Below are positions 7,078 to 15,847 of a stretch of DNA of 64,000 nucleotides, in pieces. The notes under the pieces were generated by a model that was not told the origin of the DNA, did no database searches, and saw nothing but the letters and a program-made list of their open reading frames with translations. The position numbers were made by a program, and so were the translations under genes. Position 1 is the stretch's first letter. Each line of letters starts with the position of its first letter. The DNA is from Skermania sp. ID1734 (lineage in GTDB: Bacteria; Actinomycetota; Actinomycetes; Mycobacteriales; Mycobacteriaceae). The stretch is from the NCBI RefSeq assembly GCF_007489285.1, contig NZ_VLIY01000004.1, positions 124,001 through 188,000 on the forward strand. Direction: 5' to 3'.

Positions 7078-7917
7078 ATGACACCCGAAGACGGGCTGTT
7101 TCCCAACCCCACCGTCGCTTACCCAATTGCCAACGCGCTGAGGCTTTCCGGCACGAAGCCGCCAGCGGACAGCGATCGGGGTGAGAAAAAGAACTACGCC
7201 CAGCGGCTGTCCAACCAACTCGCGCAAACCGTCGCGGACGCGCTGCGGCCGCTGTACCCCGACATCACTCCGACGGCCAGTGGGGCCGGCCAGGAAGCCG
7301 CGGTCGATGTGGCAAAGGGCCGAAAGCGGCTGGACGTCAAGGCTGTTGACCCGACGCTCGGTCTGATCCTGGCGGTTTCCATCAAGACCTACAGCTTTCA
7401 GGATTACAGCCCCACGAGCGGCAGGCTCGGCCGGTGGACCAAGAACATCGTCCGCAATGATCACGAATTACGCGGCGAGGCAATGGTTTTGCACCAGCGT
7501 CAGCCCTACAGCGTGTTGGTGGCGGTGATGTTCGAGCCGGTCGCAACGTGCGACGACGGCGACCCGTCCAAGCCTTCCGACGTGGGCAAGTCGTCGTTCG
7601 CCCACCACGTCACCACCCTGGCGAAGCGGGCTGGACGCGGCAAGCGACCGGTGCTTGGCGGCGCCGACAAACTGTGGGTGGACCTGGGCGCCGAAGACAC
7701 CCGCTATGACTTGTTCGAGAAGGTGTTCATCGGCCTCTATGAGCCGGACGGCGCGGTGCGCTTCTTCGACGTGGAGGATGCTCCGCCGCGCAACGGAAGG
7801 CCACCAGAATCACAGACGTTGTCCTTCGCCGAGTTCGTCGCGGCGGTTCATGCGGAAGTCGAGCGGCGCAACCGCTTCGCACCGACCTGGTCGGACCCCG
7901 ACCTCGAGGACGCCTGA
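7078..7917 (+). CDS. Putative type II restriction endonuclease
   Basis: A 279-residue soluble protein of a family I cannot name. Its position between a C5 methyltransferase and Vsr makes it the expected cognate endonuclease. A possible PD-(D/E)XK-like core is visible: E73 (GAGQEAAVDV), D86 (RLDVKAV) and a strand ending S101-I-K103 (ILAVSIKTYS), although the usual acidic residue before the lysine is replaced by Ser. The rest (NDHELRGEAMVLHQRQPYSV, DLFEKVFIGLYEPDG) gives no family. The ATG at 7078 follows two repeat units that separate it from its original coupling to the methyltransferase. Confidence 0.65.
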   Translation: MTPEDGLFPNPTVAYPIANALRLSGTKPPADSDRGEKKNYAQRLSNQLAQTVADALRPLYPDITPTASGAGQEAAVDVAKGRKRLDVKAVDPTLGLILAVSIKTYSFQDYSPTSGRLGRWTKNIVRNDHELRGEAMVLHQRQPYSVLVAVMFEPVATCDDGDPSKPSDVGKSSFAHHVTTLAKRAGRGKRPVLGGADKLWVDLGAEDTRYDLFEKVFIGLYEPDGAVRFFDVEDAPPRNGRPPESQTLSFAEFVAAVHAEVERRNRFAPTWSDPDLEDA

Positions 7918-7936
7918 GCCGGCCTACCGTAGGTAG

Positions 7937-8338
7937 GTGCCCAGCACGGATCCGGCTACGAGCGCTCGCCTGAGCAAACAACGGCGCCGCGATACGGCGC
8001 CGGAGTTGGCGTTGCGCCGGGAGTTGCACCGGCTCGGGCTGCGGTTCTACATCGATCGTGCGCCGGTTGCTGGCCTGCGCCGCCGCGCCGACGTGGTCTT
8101 TCCGCGGCGCAAAGTCGCCGTCTATGTGGACGGCTGTTTCTGGCACCGCTGCCCAGAGCACGCGACCGACCCGAAGAATAACGCGCAGTGGTGGGCGGAC
8201 AAGCTCGCCGGAAACGTCGCCCGCGACCGGGACACCGACGCCCAACTGTCGTCGGCAGGCTGGACGGTCGTTCGTATCTGGGAACACGAAGCGACACCGT
8301 TAGCAGCAGAAAAGGTATTACGCGCGCTCGGCCGATAG
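7937..8338 (+). CDS. vsr: Very short patch repair endonuclease (Vsr)
   Basis: A 133-residue T:G mismatch endonuclease that nicks beside thymines arising by deamination of methylated cytosines. Family hallmarks are present: SKQRRRDTAPELALRREL, the catalytic Asp at D52 (RRADVVF) and VYVDGCFWHRCPEH with H70, then WAGW-like end RIWEHEA. The length is typical. It starts with GTG, 19 bp after the endonuclease stop, so it forms an operon with the methyltransferase it complements. Its presence supports the methyltransferase making 5-methylcytosine. Confidence 0.9.
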   Translation: MPSTDPATSARLSKQRRRDTAPELALRRELHRLGLRFYIDRAPVAGLRRRADVVFPRRKVAVYVDGCFWHRCPEHATDPKNNAQWWADKLAGNVARDRDTDAQLSSAGWTVVRIWEHEATPLAAEKVLRALGR

Positions 8339-8347
8339 TGTGGAAGG

Positions 8348-9010
8348 GTGCGCAAGGCGGCAGCAGTGCTTATCGCGGTCGCCGGAATCTGTTATTCGTC
8401 GTGGGTACTCGAGTTTCTGCTGCCCATCCACCTCGACGCGACCGACTCGTTCCTCAGCGAACTCGACGCAGTCGGGCAGCCGTATCGGGACGTGTTCTCC
8501 ACCGGGGACACCATCACCGGCAGCATCATCGTTGTGGCTGGCGCCGCGATGCTGCTGCTGTTGCCGCGACGGGGCTGGACCACGGCCGGCTGGATCGCGC
8601 TGATCATTTTCGGGGCTTCGACCATTGCGGACGCGAACTGGCCCATCGGCTGCATTCCGACGCCTCAGCATCCGTGCCCCTCCGAACCCAGCGGCCTATT
8701 TCCGCAGCTGCACCACTTTCACGCGCTCACCAGTTCCGTGGCCGTCAACGCGATCTTCGTGGCCATGATTACCTTCAGCATCGCCGCGTTTCGGTATCGG
8801 TTGTTCCCGGTCCTGCGGGTGATTGGCCTGAGCCTGTTGATCTTGGCGGCGGTGACCACCGCATGGATGCTGATCGCCGACAACTTGTCCGGCGACTATC
8901 AGCTTGGCATCGCGCAACGTATTCAAGTCGGGTCGATGACGCTGTGGCTGGTCGCGCTGGGAGTTGCCGTCTGGCTGTTCTCGCCGCGGCGAGTCGTTGA
9001 CAGGCCATAG
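8348..9010 (+). CDS. DUF998 family integral membrane protein
   Basis: A 220-residue protein with about six hydrophobic segments, beginning with AAAVLIAVAGICYSSWVLEF. It has the family's extracytoplasmic segment DANWPIGCIPTPQHPC followed by LHHFHALTSS. DUF998 proteins are polytopic membrane proteins of unknown function, some annotated as Frp1-like sensors. It starts with GTG 9 bp after vsr and reads on into the DUF2236 gene. There is no sign that it belongs to the RM system beyond adjacency. Confidence 0.8.
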   Translation: MRKAAAVLIAVAGICYSSWVLEFLLPIHLDATDSFLSELDAVGQPYRDVFSTGDTITGSIIVVAGAAMLLLLPRRGWTTAGWIALIIFGASTIADANWPIGCIPTPQHPCPSEPSGLFPQLHHFHALTSSVAVNAIFVAMITFSIAAFRYRLFPVLRVIGLSLLILAAVTTAWMLIADNLSGDYQLGIAQRIQVGSMTLWLVALGVAVWLFSPRRVVDRP

Positions 9011-9023
9011 CGCTGCTGCGACA

Positions 9024-9890
9024 GTGAAAATTGTGACCCATCGAGCAGCGGCGCTCGAGTCTGTGGGACCGGGCGGTCGCGCAGCGATCGACATCGGCGA
9101 TTACGTCGATGGCATTGCCGCATTCATCGGCGGCACCGCCAACGTCATCATGCAACTAAGCGAACCTGCGGTCGGCTATGGAGTGGTCGAAAGCACCGTC
9201 GACAGCGGCAAGGTGATGCTGCACCCGGTCAAAAGATTGCGCACCACGATGACGTATCTCGCGGTGGCATTGCTCGGCAACGACCTGGAACGAGTGCGGT
9301 TCCGCGATGCCGTCAACAGCGTGCACCGGCAGGTGCGATCCGGACCCGATAGCCCGGTCGCCTACAACGCCTTCGACACCAAGCTGCAACTGTGGGTCGC
9401 GGCTTGCCTTTACTACGGCGTCGACGACCTGTTCCGGCGCCTGCGCGGCCAGCCCGACGACGCCCTCGCCGAACAGCTGTATCGGGAAAGCATCCGGTTG
9501 GGAACCACCTTGCAGGTGCGAGCCGACCAGTGGCCCCGCGATCGCGCCGCGTTCTACGAGTACTGGAATCGCGAACTCGCCACGAAGACCATCGACGACA
9601 CCGTTCGCGCCTACTTCAACGACCTCATCGATCTGAAGATGCTGCCGCGGCCACTGCAACTGTTGTTCGCGCGGCCCCAGCGGTTCGTGGTGACCGGCCT
9701 GCTGCCACCGCATCTGCGCGACGAGATGCACATGCGGTGGAGCGAACGCCAAGAACGCCGACTCAACCGCATCCTGTCCGCCGTCGGCGCCGTCAGCAAA
9801 CGACTGCCCCGGGTACTGCGACAGTTTCCGGTCAACTACTACCTGTGGGATATGCGCGCCCGCATTCGGCTGGATCGTCCGCTGGTCTAA
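9024..9890 (+). CDS. DUF2236 (MpaB/Lcp-like) oxygenase family protein
   Basis: About 288 residues, all-helical, with no signal peptide. Segments such as ANVIMQLSEPAVGYGVVEST, HRQVRSGPDSPVAYNAFD, QLWVAACLYYGVDD and YEYWNRELATK are typical of the DUF2236 family, whose studied members (latex-clearing protein, MpaB) are haem-dependent oxygenases. The conserved histidine and arginine of the HxxVxG-type motif are seen here as SVHRQVRSG. The substrate is unknown. The start is uncertain: GTG 9024 or GTG 9033. It follows the DUF998 gene by 13 bp. Confidence 0.75.
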   Translation: MKIVTHRAAALESVGPGGRAAIDIGDYVDGIAAFIGGTANVIMQLSEPAVGYGVVESTVDSGKVMLHPVKRLRTTMTYLAVALLGNDLERVRFRDAVNSVHRQVRSGPDSPVAYNAFDTKLQLWVAACLYYGVDDLFRRLRGQPDDALAEQLYRESIRLGTTLQVRADQWPRDRAAFYEYWNRELATKTIDDTVRAYFNDLIDLKMLPRPLQLLFARPQRFVVTGLLPPHLRDEMHMRWSERQERRLNRILSAVGAVSKRLPRVLRQFPVNYYLWDMRARIRLDRPLV

Positions 9891-9896
9891 AGACCC

Positions 9897-10145
9897 TCAG
9901 ACCGAAACGGCGACGGCATGCAGCACGTCGATGATGACGAAGGTGACCACAAAGCCCGCGATCATCCACGCCGCCATATTGCGGCGCATCTCCAGCGCTG
10001 CGGTCCCGCCGATCATGGCCACCACGACACCGGCGGCGATCATGGTGACAAGCCATCCACCGTGTGGTGCAAGAGATCCGACAAACCCGGCATGCTCGTT
10101 AGAGGCGGCGGCAAACAACATGCTGGCAGGATATCCGCCGCTCAT
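9897..10145 (-). CDS. Small two-pass membrane protein coupled to bluB
   Basis: An 82-residue protein with two hydrophobic segments (WLVTMIAAGVVVAMIGGTAA and MIAGFVVTFVIIDVLHAV) joined by a short basic loop. Its ATG overlaps the bluB stop (ATGA), so it is translationally coupled to bluB. I do not recognise the family. A link to cobalamin metabolism is only suggested by the coupling. Confidence 0.65.
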   Translation of the reverse strand: MSGGYPASMLFAAASNEHAGFVGSLAPHGGWLVTMIAAGVVVAMIGGTAALEMRRNMAAWMIAGFVVTFVIIDVLHAVAVSV

Positions 10146-10768
10146 GCGGTGCTCGAAAATCGCTCACGATGCACCGCACTCGACAGCGGCCGGCCAGTGC
10201 GCCAACCGAAACGCTCGAGGTCGGGTGTTGTTTGCAATTGCTTGACCGGCCCAACACAGAGGTAGGCGACCGGCCGGATTCCCTCGGGCAGCCCAGCCAG
10301 TTCAGCCAAATAGTCTTCCTCGTAGAAGGAGACCCAACCGACACCGACGCCCAGCGCGGTGGCGGCCAGCCACAGATTGCTGATCGCCAAAATCACCGAG
10401 TACAGGCCAGTCTCCCCGATAGTGTGGCGACCAAGAATGTGCGGTCCGCCGCGGCCGTGGTTGTAGGTCACCACAATTCCGGTGCCGGACTCGACGATTC
10501 CGTCGATCTTGATCGGATCAAAGGTGCGGGCGCGCTCGTCGGGCAGCGTGTCGGCAAACTTCTGGCGCTGCCCGCTCACGTGTATGGCAAATTCCCGGAG
10601 CCGATTTGGGTCCTGCACGACGATGAAGTCCCAAGGTTGGGAGTTGCCGACGCTCGGCGCGCTATGCGCCGCGGCCAGCAACCGCTCGAGCGTGGCGTCG
10701 TCGATCAGCGCACCGCTGAACTCAGCCCGCACGTCTCGGCGTCGTCCGATCGCCTCAAACACCGACAT
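10142..10768 (-). CDS. bluB: 5,6-dimethylbenzimidazole synthase BluB
   Basis: A 208-residue flavin-destructase of the nitroreductase fold that converts FMNH2 to dimethylbenzimidazole, the lower ligand of vitamin B12. BluB-type features are visible: EAIGRRRDVRAEF at the start, AAHSAPSVGNSQPWDFIVV for FMN binding, GRHTIGETGLYSVILAISNL and the C-terminal GWRTGRPL. The ATG at 10768 was chosen; GTG 10780 with GGGAG upstream is an equally possible start that adds four residues. It is followed by a coupled small membrane protein. No cobalamin riboswitch was recognised upstream. Confidence 0.88.
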   Translation of the reverse strand: MSVFEAIGRRRDVRAEFSGALIDDATLERLLAAAHSAPSVGNSQPWDFIVVQDPNRLREFAIHVSGQRQKFADTLPDERARTFDPIKIDGIVESGTGIVVTYNHGRGGPHILGRHTIGETGLYSVILAISNLWLAATALGVGVGWVSFYEEDYLAELAGLPEGIRPVAYLCVGPVKQLQTTPDLERFGWRTGRPLSSAVHRERFSSTA

Positions 10769-11017
10769 CTCTGAATCCACCCGCACAGACTCCCATACCG
10801 CGCACACCCGAATCGCCGCTAGGCAAATCCGGCAGACCACTCAAACTGTGCGCCCGTTTCGTCCGAATTATCTTTAGTGCGAGGTTCGCTCGACGTCGAT
10901 TGATCGGTACATGTTGCGGGAACACACATTCCGCCGCGACTCGCGGCGACCTGGAGTACGTTCGCTTGAAATCTGCTCGTACGGGCTCCGGCCCGGAACT
11001 AAGGAGGGGAATCAACT

Positions 11018-11626
11018 TTGCATACCAACCGACCGGCCCGATCCGTCGCACTCCGGGTCCTGATCGCCCTGCTGCTGGGCATGCTCGTACTCACCGGATG
11101 TTCGAAGAGCAATAACAACAGCGCATCTTCATCCGCGTCGGGCACGTCCATCCCGGCTGACCCGTCCGAAAGTTCCGGCGACGCAGCACCCATCGACCAG
11201 TCTTGCCCGACGTCGAACACCACGTCGTTTGCCAAGACCAAGTTCGTCGCCCACTCTGGGTTGGCGTTTGGCGCTTTCCATCGCTACATGTGGAAGCCGT
11301 ACCAGGAAGGCACCTTCAAGAAGGGCGCGCACGGTCGCATCGCGGCGTTCGTGAAGGGCGGCCTCGCTGCGCTGTTCATCAAGCGGGAAATTCGTTTGGC
11401 CAGCGAGGATGTCAAGGCGAACCCGACATTGTGCAAGGCCATCGGCGCCCCGCTGGCGAAGCTCGGCGACACCATCCAGAGCGCCTTCGACAAGCTCAAG
11501 ACTGGCGACGCGAGCGGGATCACCGACGCCAACTCGACGATCTCCAGCATCACCAGTTCATCGAAGAAGGACGGCGTCGACATCACCGAAAACGACAACC
11601 CAGACTTGACCTCGAACCCGAAGTAG
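11018..11626 (+). CDS. Putative lipoprotein (202 aa)
   Basis: A TTG start at 11018 is supported by a strong Shine-Dalgarno AAGGAGGGGA at 11001-11010. The N-terminus has basic residues, a hydrophobic stretch (VLIALLLGMLVLTGC) and a lipobox LTGC at about residues 25-28, followed by a Ser/Asn-rich linker. The mature domain contains FGAFHRYMWKPYQEGTFKKG and helices rich in Lys and Ala, with two further cysteines (QSCPTS, TLCKAI) that could form a disulfide. Predicted anchored to the outer face of the membrane; no known function. A hairpin terminator follows at 11668. Confidence 0.8.
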   Translation: MHTNRPARSVALRVLIALLLGMLVLTGCSKSNNNSASSSASGTSIPADPSESSGDAAPIDQSCPTSNTTSFAKTKFVAHSGLAFGAFHRYMWKPYQEGTFKKGAHGRIAAFVKGGLAALFIKREIRLASEDVKANPTLCKAIGAPLAKLGDTIQSAFDKLKTGDASGITDANSTISSITSSSKKDGVDITENDNPDLTSNPK

Positions 11627-11667
11627 TCGACGCCGAATCGGCCCTTGTGCCGCACTAGCGAAAACCG

Positions 11668-11706
11668 CACGGGCGGACGTGGTGAACATCACCGCGTCCG
11701 CCCGTG
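11668..11706 (+). terminator. Strong hairpin terminator after the lipoprotein gene
   Basis: CACGGGCGGACG and CGTCCGCCCGTG are perfect 12-base arms at 11668-11679 and 11695-11706. Between them GGTGA/TCACC can pair further around a short ACA loop. There is no U-tract, as is common in high-GC actinobacteria. Confidence 0.7.
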
Positions 11707-11782
11707 GCATTTGGGCGATTTGGTTGAATCGGTATACATTTCAGCGCTCGCGTAGCGGATTCCGCGGCCGTACCCTTCCTCA

Positions 11783-13711
11783 ATGAGTATCGTCCTCGAG
11801 CCGGTGAAACGGCTCTTGATCGGTCGCGCACTTCGCAATGAGGCCGAACATTCGCAACTGCTGCCCAAATGGATAGCGCTGCCGGTGTTCTGCTCCGACC
11901 CGATTTCCTCTGTTGCTTATGCAACCGAACAAATTCTGTTGGTTGCCGGGCTCGGCGGCGCGGCATATCTGTCGCTCGCCTCGCCGGTCGCGGTGGCCGT
12001 CGCCGTGTTGCTGGCGATCGTTGTGCTTTCCTACCGCCAAACCTGCCACGCCTACCCCAGCGGCGGCGGAGCGTTCGTGGTCAGCCAGGACAATCTGGGC
12101 GAGACCGCGGCACTCACCGCCGCGGCGGCGCTACTCGTCGACTACGTCATGACGGTCGCGGTGTCCGTGGTGGCCGGCGTGCTGGCCATTACCTCGAAGT
12201 TTCCGAGCCTGCAGCCCGATGCCGCCGAGTTGTCCGTGGCGATCGTGGCGATCCTGACGGTAGTCAATCTGCGCGGCTTGAAAGAAAGCGGCAAGGCATT
12301 CGCCTTCCCCACCTATGCATTCATAGTGCTGGTCTTCGCGCTGCTCGGGACAGCCTTGTATCAGGGCATATTCGGTGGCGGACTACGACCGGCTTCCGGC
12401 GCCACCGAGCACCTCACGGCCGTCGAGCCGGTCGGCGGCTACTTCACCGTCCTGCTTGCCTTGCGCGCCTTCGCCTCCGGGTGCACCGCGCTGACCGGAG
12501 TCGAGGCCATCAGCAACGGCGTGCCGGCGTTCCGTAAGCCGAAGGCCCGCAACGCCGCCGCGACGCTGATGATCATGGGAGCACTCGCGATCGTCATGTT
12601 CGCCGGCATCACCGTGCTCGCTGAGCGCATGCATGCGCGCGCCTATCCGGACGGTTTCCCGTCGGTGATCAGTCAGCTCGGCGCCGGCGTCTGGGGACCA
12701 CACTCTGTGCTGTTCTTGCTCTTTCAGCTCGCCACCGCCGCCATCCTGATTCTGGCGGCCAACACCGCATTCAACGGCTTTCCCGTTCTCGCATCGATTC
12801 TGGCCAAGCACAACTACCTGCCCCGCCAACTGCACAACCGTGGCGACCGGTTGGTGCACAGCAACGGGATAGTGCTGCTCGCCGGCTTCGCGATCGCGCT
12901 CATCATCGGGTTCAACGCGAATATCGACAAACTCATCCAGCTCTACATCGTGGGAGTGTTCACGTCCTTCACACTCAGCCAGGCCGGGATGGTGAGGCAC
13001 TGGCAGCGACTGCTTCGCGCACCGGAAACCACTGGGCCGCAACGGCTTCGTTTCCGGCGCGCACAAGTGATCAATTTCGTCGGGGCAGTCGTCACCGGAG
13101 TCGTACTGCTTGTCGTCATCCGCTACAAGTTCCTCGGCGGCGCATACCTGGCAATGATTGCCATGGTGTTCCTCTTCGTGCTGATGAAATCCATTCGGCG
13201 CCACTATTCGAAGGTGCGGGCGGAACTGCACGTGGACGATGACATCCATCTGCTGCAACCCAGCAATAACCATGCGATCGTGCTGGTTTCCCACTTCCAC
13301 CTGCCCACCATGCGTGCGCTGGGTTACGCGAAAGCCACGCGGCCGGCTCGGCTGACGGCACTGACCGTGAATATCGATGACGCCGACACCCGAGCGCTGC
13401 TGCACGAATGGGAGCGCCACGACCTCGACATACCGTTGACCGTGATCGAGTCGCCGTACCGGGAAATCACCCGACCGATCCTGGACTATGTCAACCGAAT
13501 TCGACGCCAGTCACCGCGTGACGTCGTTACGGTGTTCATCCCCGAGTACGTTGTCGGTCACTGGTGGGAGCAGTTGCTGCACAACCAAAGCGCGCTTCGG
13601 CTGAAGACGCGGCTGCTGTTTCAACCAGGCGTCATGGTCACGAGCGTTCCGTACCAGTTGCGTTCCTTACCAGCGGATCCGGCGCCCACCGATCCGGCAC
13701 TGTCGCGCTGA
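11783..13711 (+). CDS. APC-superfamily permease with C-terminal cytoplasmic domain
   Basis: A 642-residue protein. Residues 1 to about 470 carry around twelve hydrophobic helices of the amino acid/polyamine permease superfamily, starting PVFCSDPISSVAYATEQILL and including YPSGGGAFVVSQDNLGETAA and LRAFASGCTALTGVEAIS. The last 160 residues are hydrophilic (HVDDDIHLLQPSNNHAIVLV, VVTVFIPEYVVGHWWEQLLH) and resemble the cytosolic tail of Rv2690c-like proteins. The substrate is unknown; K+ or amino acid uptake are both plausible. It is monocistronic between a terminator and a convergent mycolyltransferase 12 bp away. Confidence 0.85.
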   Translation: MSIVLEPVKRLLIGRALRNEAEHSQLLPKWIALPVFCSDPISSVAYATEQILLVAGLGGAAYLSLASPVAVAVAVLLAIVVLSYRQTCHAYPSGGGAFVVSQDNLGETAALTAAAALLVDYVMTVAVSVVAGVLAITSKFPSLQPDAAELSVAIVAILTVVNLRGLKESGKAFAFPTYAFIVLVFALLGTALYQGIFGGGLRPASGATEHLTAVEPVGGYFTVLLALRAFASGCTALTGVEAISNGVPAFRKPKARNAAATLMIMGALAIVMFAGITVLAERMHARAYPDGFPSVISQLGAGVWGPHSVLFLLFQLATAAILILAANTAFNGFPVLASILAKHNYLPRQLHNRGDRLVHSNGIVLLAGFAIALIIGFNANIDKLIQLYIVGVFTSFTLSQAGMVRHWQRLLRAPETTGPQRLRFRRAQVINFVGAVVTGVVLLVVIRYKFLGGAYLAMIAMVFLFVLMKSIRRHYSKVRAELHVDDDIHLLQPSNNHAIVLVSHFHLPTMRALGYAKATRPARLTALTVNIDDADTRALLHEWERHDLDIPLTVIESPYREITRPILDYVNRIRRQSPRDVVTVFIPEYVVGHWWEQLLHNQSALRLKTRLLFQPGVMVTSVPYQLRSLPADPAPTDPALSR

Positions 13712-13723
13712 GATTTTCGCGCC

Positions 13724-14728
13724 TCACGCGCCGATAGCGGTGGCGATCATCGGCCAGGCGTTGTGCAGGTCGTCCTGCCAGTACGGCCAGGAATGCGTTC
13801 CTACCGGATTCAATGCGATGGTGGCCGGCACGTTGGCCGCGCGCAGACTCGCTGCCAGCGTCTGGGTGCATTGGTGCACAACCGATTCCATGACGCCGCC
13901 CACGACTGCGCGGTCGGCCAACGCGCCGGCATTGCCGCCGATGCCCGGTGCGGTAAGCGCTTCGTGTGGTCCAGGTGCACCGGTTCCGGCTGCCACATAC
14001 ACAGCCGTACCGCGTAGGCGGTCGGCATGCAGGGTCGGGTCATGGTCTGCCCATGCCGGATCGCCCGGCGGGCCCCACATGTTCGCGGCGTTGCCGCCGA
14101 ACAGGGCTATCTGGGAGTAGACATAGGCCTGTCCGGCCGCCGAAGCCGTCTGGGTGCATCCGCTGAACGAGGCGGCCGCCTGAAAGAAACCGGGCGCATG
14201 GATAGCGAGATCGAGCGCCGAGCCCGCGGACATCGAGACGCCCGCAACGGCATTGCGTCCGGTCGTGGGAAACAGCGAGTTCAGCAAGGGCGGTAATTCG
14301 CGGGTGAAAAAGGTCGCCCACTGGTTGCGCCCGAGGATCGGGTCGTCGTGTTCCCAGTCAGTGTAGTAACTCGCTCGACCGGCCAGCGGCACAACGACAT
14401 TCACGTTCTTGCCGGCGAAGAACGATGCCACGTCGGTCCGGCCGGTCCAGTCGCCGCCGCCCTCACCGCCGTCGACGCCGTTGAGCAGGTAAAGGGTCGG
14501 CCCCGCGCCACCGGCAGCGCGCGAAATCCATAGCGGTATTTGCCGGTTCATCGCGGCGGAATACACGGTGATCTGAAACTGCTGCCCACCGAGCGGCCGC
14601 ACGCCGGTGATGCCGGATGCCGGGGCAGCGGAAGCCGCGACCGGAGTAGTCAGCGCGGCCGCGAGCACCGCGACGATCGCGAGGGGCTTGGCGATTCGTC
14701 GCAACGCGGCAGCGGGTGCGCACTTCAT
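13724..14728 (-). CDS. Secreted mycolyltransferase (antigen 85-type esterase)
   Basis: An alpha/beta hydrolase of about 334 residues that would transfer mycolates between trehalose mycolates or to arabinogalactan outside the membrane. It has a signal peptide (LAIVAVLAAALTTPVAASAA), the Ag85 signatures YLLNGVDGGEGGGDW, FAGKNVNVVVPLAGRASYYTDW, the nucleophile Ser in GVSMSAGSA and His in [20 protein letters not shown]. The GNAANMWG segment is also typical. The ATG at 14728 is preceded by GGAG at 8 bases; a TTG further upstream is possible. It is one of four paralogues in the window. Confidence 0.9.
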   Translation of the reverse strand: MKCAPAAALRRIAKPLAIVAVLAAALTTPVAASAAPASGITGVRPLGGQQFQITVYSAAMNRQIPLWISRAAGGAGPTLYLLNGVDGGEGGGDWTGRTDVASFFAGKNVNVVVPLAGRASYYTDWEHDDPILGRNQWATFFTRELPPLLNSLFPTTGRNAVAGVSMSAGSALDLAIHAPGFFQAAASFSGCTQTASAAGQAYVYSQIALFGGNAANMWGPPGDPAWADHDPTLHADRLRGTAVYVAAGTGAPGPHEALTAPGIGGNAGALADRAVVGGVMESVVHQCTQTLAASLRAANVPATIALNPVGTHSWPYWQDDLHNAWPMIATAIGA

Positions 14729-14800
14729 TGACAACACTCCAATCGACAATGACCGGCTTCGCCCGATCGTAACGGCCGGTTACCGGGCTACGCTGCAAAT

Positions 14801-15712
14801 GTGTGCCTGACATGCCTTGCCGGCGCAGCGATGGTAGCGCCGTCCGCAGCGCCGGAGATCTTTCCCACGCAGGCGCCCGCACCCGGCTGGCTGACCGGCA
14901 AACCCGGCGTCGGAACGATCACCTGGACGGGCTGCGCGGGCTTTCTTTTCGATGTGGAGGGCACCCGGATCTGCGTCGACCCGTTCGTCAGTAATCCCGG
15001 CTTCGTCGATGCCTTCTTTCGTCCGGCGCGACCCAACGCGGCCCTGGTGCGACAGAAGTTTCCCGACGTCGCTGCCGCATTCATCGGGCACTCCCACTGG
15101 GACCACGCGATGGACGTCGCCGTGCTGGCGGCCGCTGGCACCGTCGTACACGGCAGCACAACGACGGCGGAACTGTGCCGCCGGCAAGGTGTTTCGGATG
15201 CACGGCTGGTGCAGGTCGGCGATGGTGACCGGATTTCCGTCGGCCCGTTCACCGTGGAGGTCATCGAGTCGCGGCACGGAATCGTTCCGTTGGCCAGCAA
15301 GATCGACGTCATCGAATTACGCGGTCAGGGGATGCCGTCCACACCCTTCCGGTGGCCGCGCGGAGCGGTGTTTGCCTATCGCGTGGAATTCGGCGGCCAG
15401 TCGGTGCATGTGCAGACCAGTGCGGGTATCGCCGATGGGCCGCTGGCTCGGCAGGCACCGGCCGATGTGCTCATCGCCTGCCTCGCCGCCCGCCAGGGCA
15501 CTCCGCACTATCTGCAGCGCCTCGGCGAGCAACTGCGGCCGAAGGTGCTCATCGCGTGCCACCACGACAACTTCCTGCATCCCGTCGACCAGCGGCCGCG
15601 TCCGGTGCCGCGCCTGGACTGGCCGGAGTTCCTCGAGTCGGCGGCCGAACTGCGGCAGAAGTACGGCACCCGGCTAGTCCAGCTGCCGCGCGGGGTGGCG
15701 GTCGACTTCTGA
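14801..15712 (+). CDS. MBL-fold metallo-hydrolase
   Basis: About 303 residues with the metallo-beta-lactamase fold. The metal site FIGHSHWDHAMDV matches HxHxDH; further ligands are likely ESRHGIVPL and ACHHDNFLHP. The N-terminal strand is TITWTGCAGFLFDVEGTRIC. The closest functional classes are UlaG/RomA-like hydrolases, but the substrate is not evident. The start is uncertain: GTG 14801 or ATG 14831, neither with a clear ribosome site. If the longer form is used, no convincing signal peptide results. Confidence 0.8.
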   Translation: MCLTCLAGAAMVAPSAAPEIFPTQAPAPGWLTGKPGVGTITWTGCAGFLFDVEGTRICVDPFVSNPGFVDAFFRPARPNAALVRQKFPDVAAAFIGHSHWDHAMDVAVLAAAGTVVHGSTTTAELCRRQGVSDARLVQVGDGDRISVGPFTVEVIESRHGIVPLASKIDVIELRGQGMPSTPFRWPRGAVFAYRVEFGGQSVHVQTSAGIADGPLARQAPADVLIACLAARQGTPHYLQRLGEQLRPKVLIACHHDNFLHPVDQRPRPVPRLDWPEFLESAAELRQKYGTRLVQLPRGVAVDF

Positions 15713-15805
15713 ACTGGGCGCAGCGAGGCCGATTACTCCCCGGCGATCGGGTACCCGATTGGATGGATGGAGGCTGCGCCATCGACATCATCGGCCCGAG
15801 CGGAG

Positions 15806-15824
15806 TAAGGTATGGGATACCTAA
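15806..15824 (+). promoter_or_regulatory. IdeR/DtxR iron box upstream of bfd-bfr
   Basis: TAAGGTATGGGATACCTAA matches the 19-bp consensus TWAGGTWAGSCTWACCTWA at 16 of 19 positions, with all mismatches in the centre. It lies 24 bp upstream of the bfd start. IdeR regulates iron storage and uptake genes in mycobacteria, which fits the two downstream genes. Confidence 0.75.
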
Positions 15825-15847
15825 GTTCGTCGGAAACGGAGTGAGTC

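Noticed and set aside
10769-11017. Cobalamin riboswitch upstream of bluB
   Set aside because: No B12-box-like GCCACTG segment or matching fold was found in the divergent gap.
12383-13420. 345-codon frame antisense to the APC permease
   Set aside because: His/Gln/Gly-rich translation of the complementary strand of membrane helices, without ribosome site or family resemblance.
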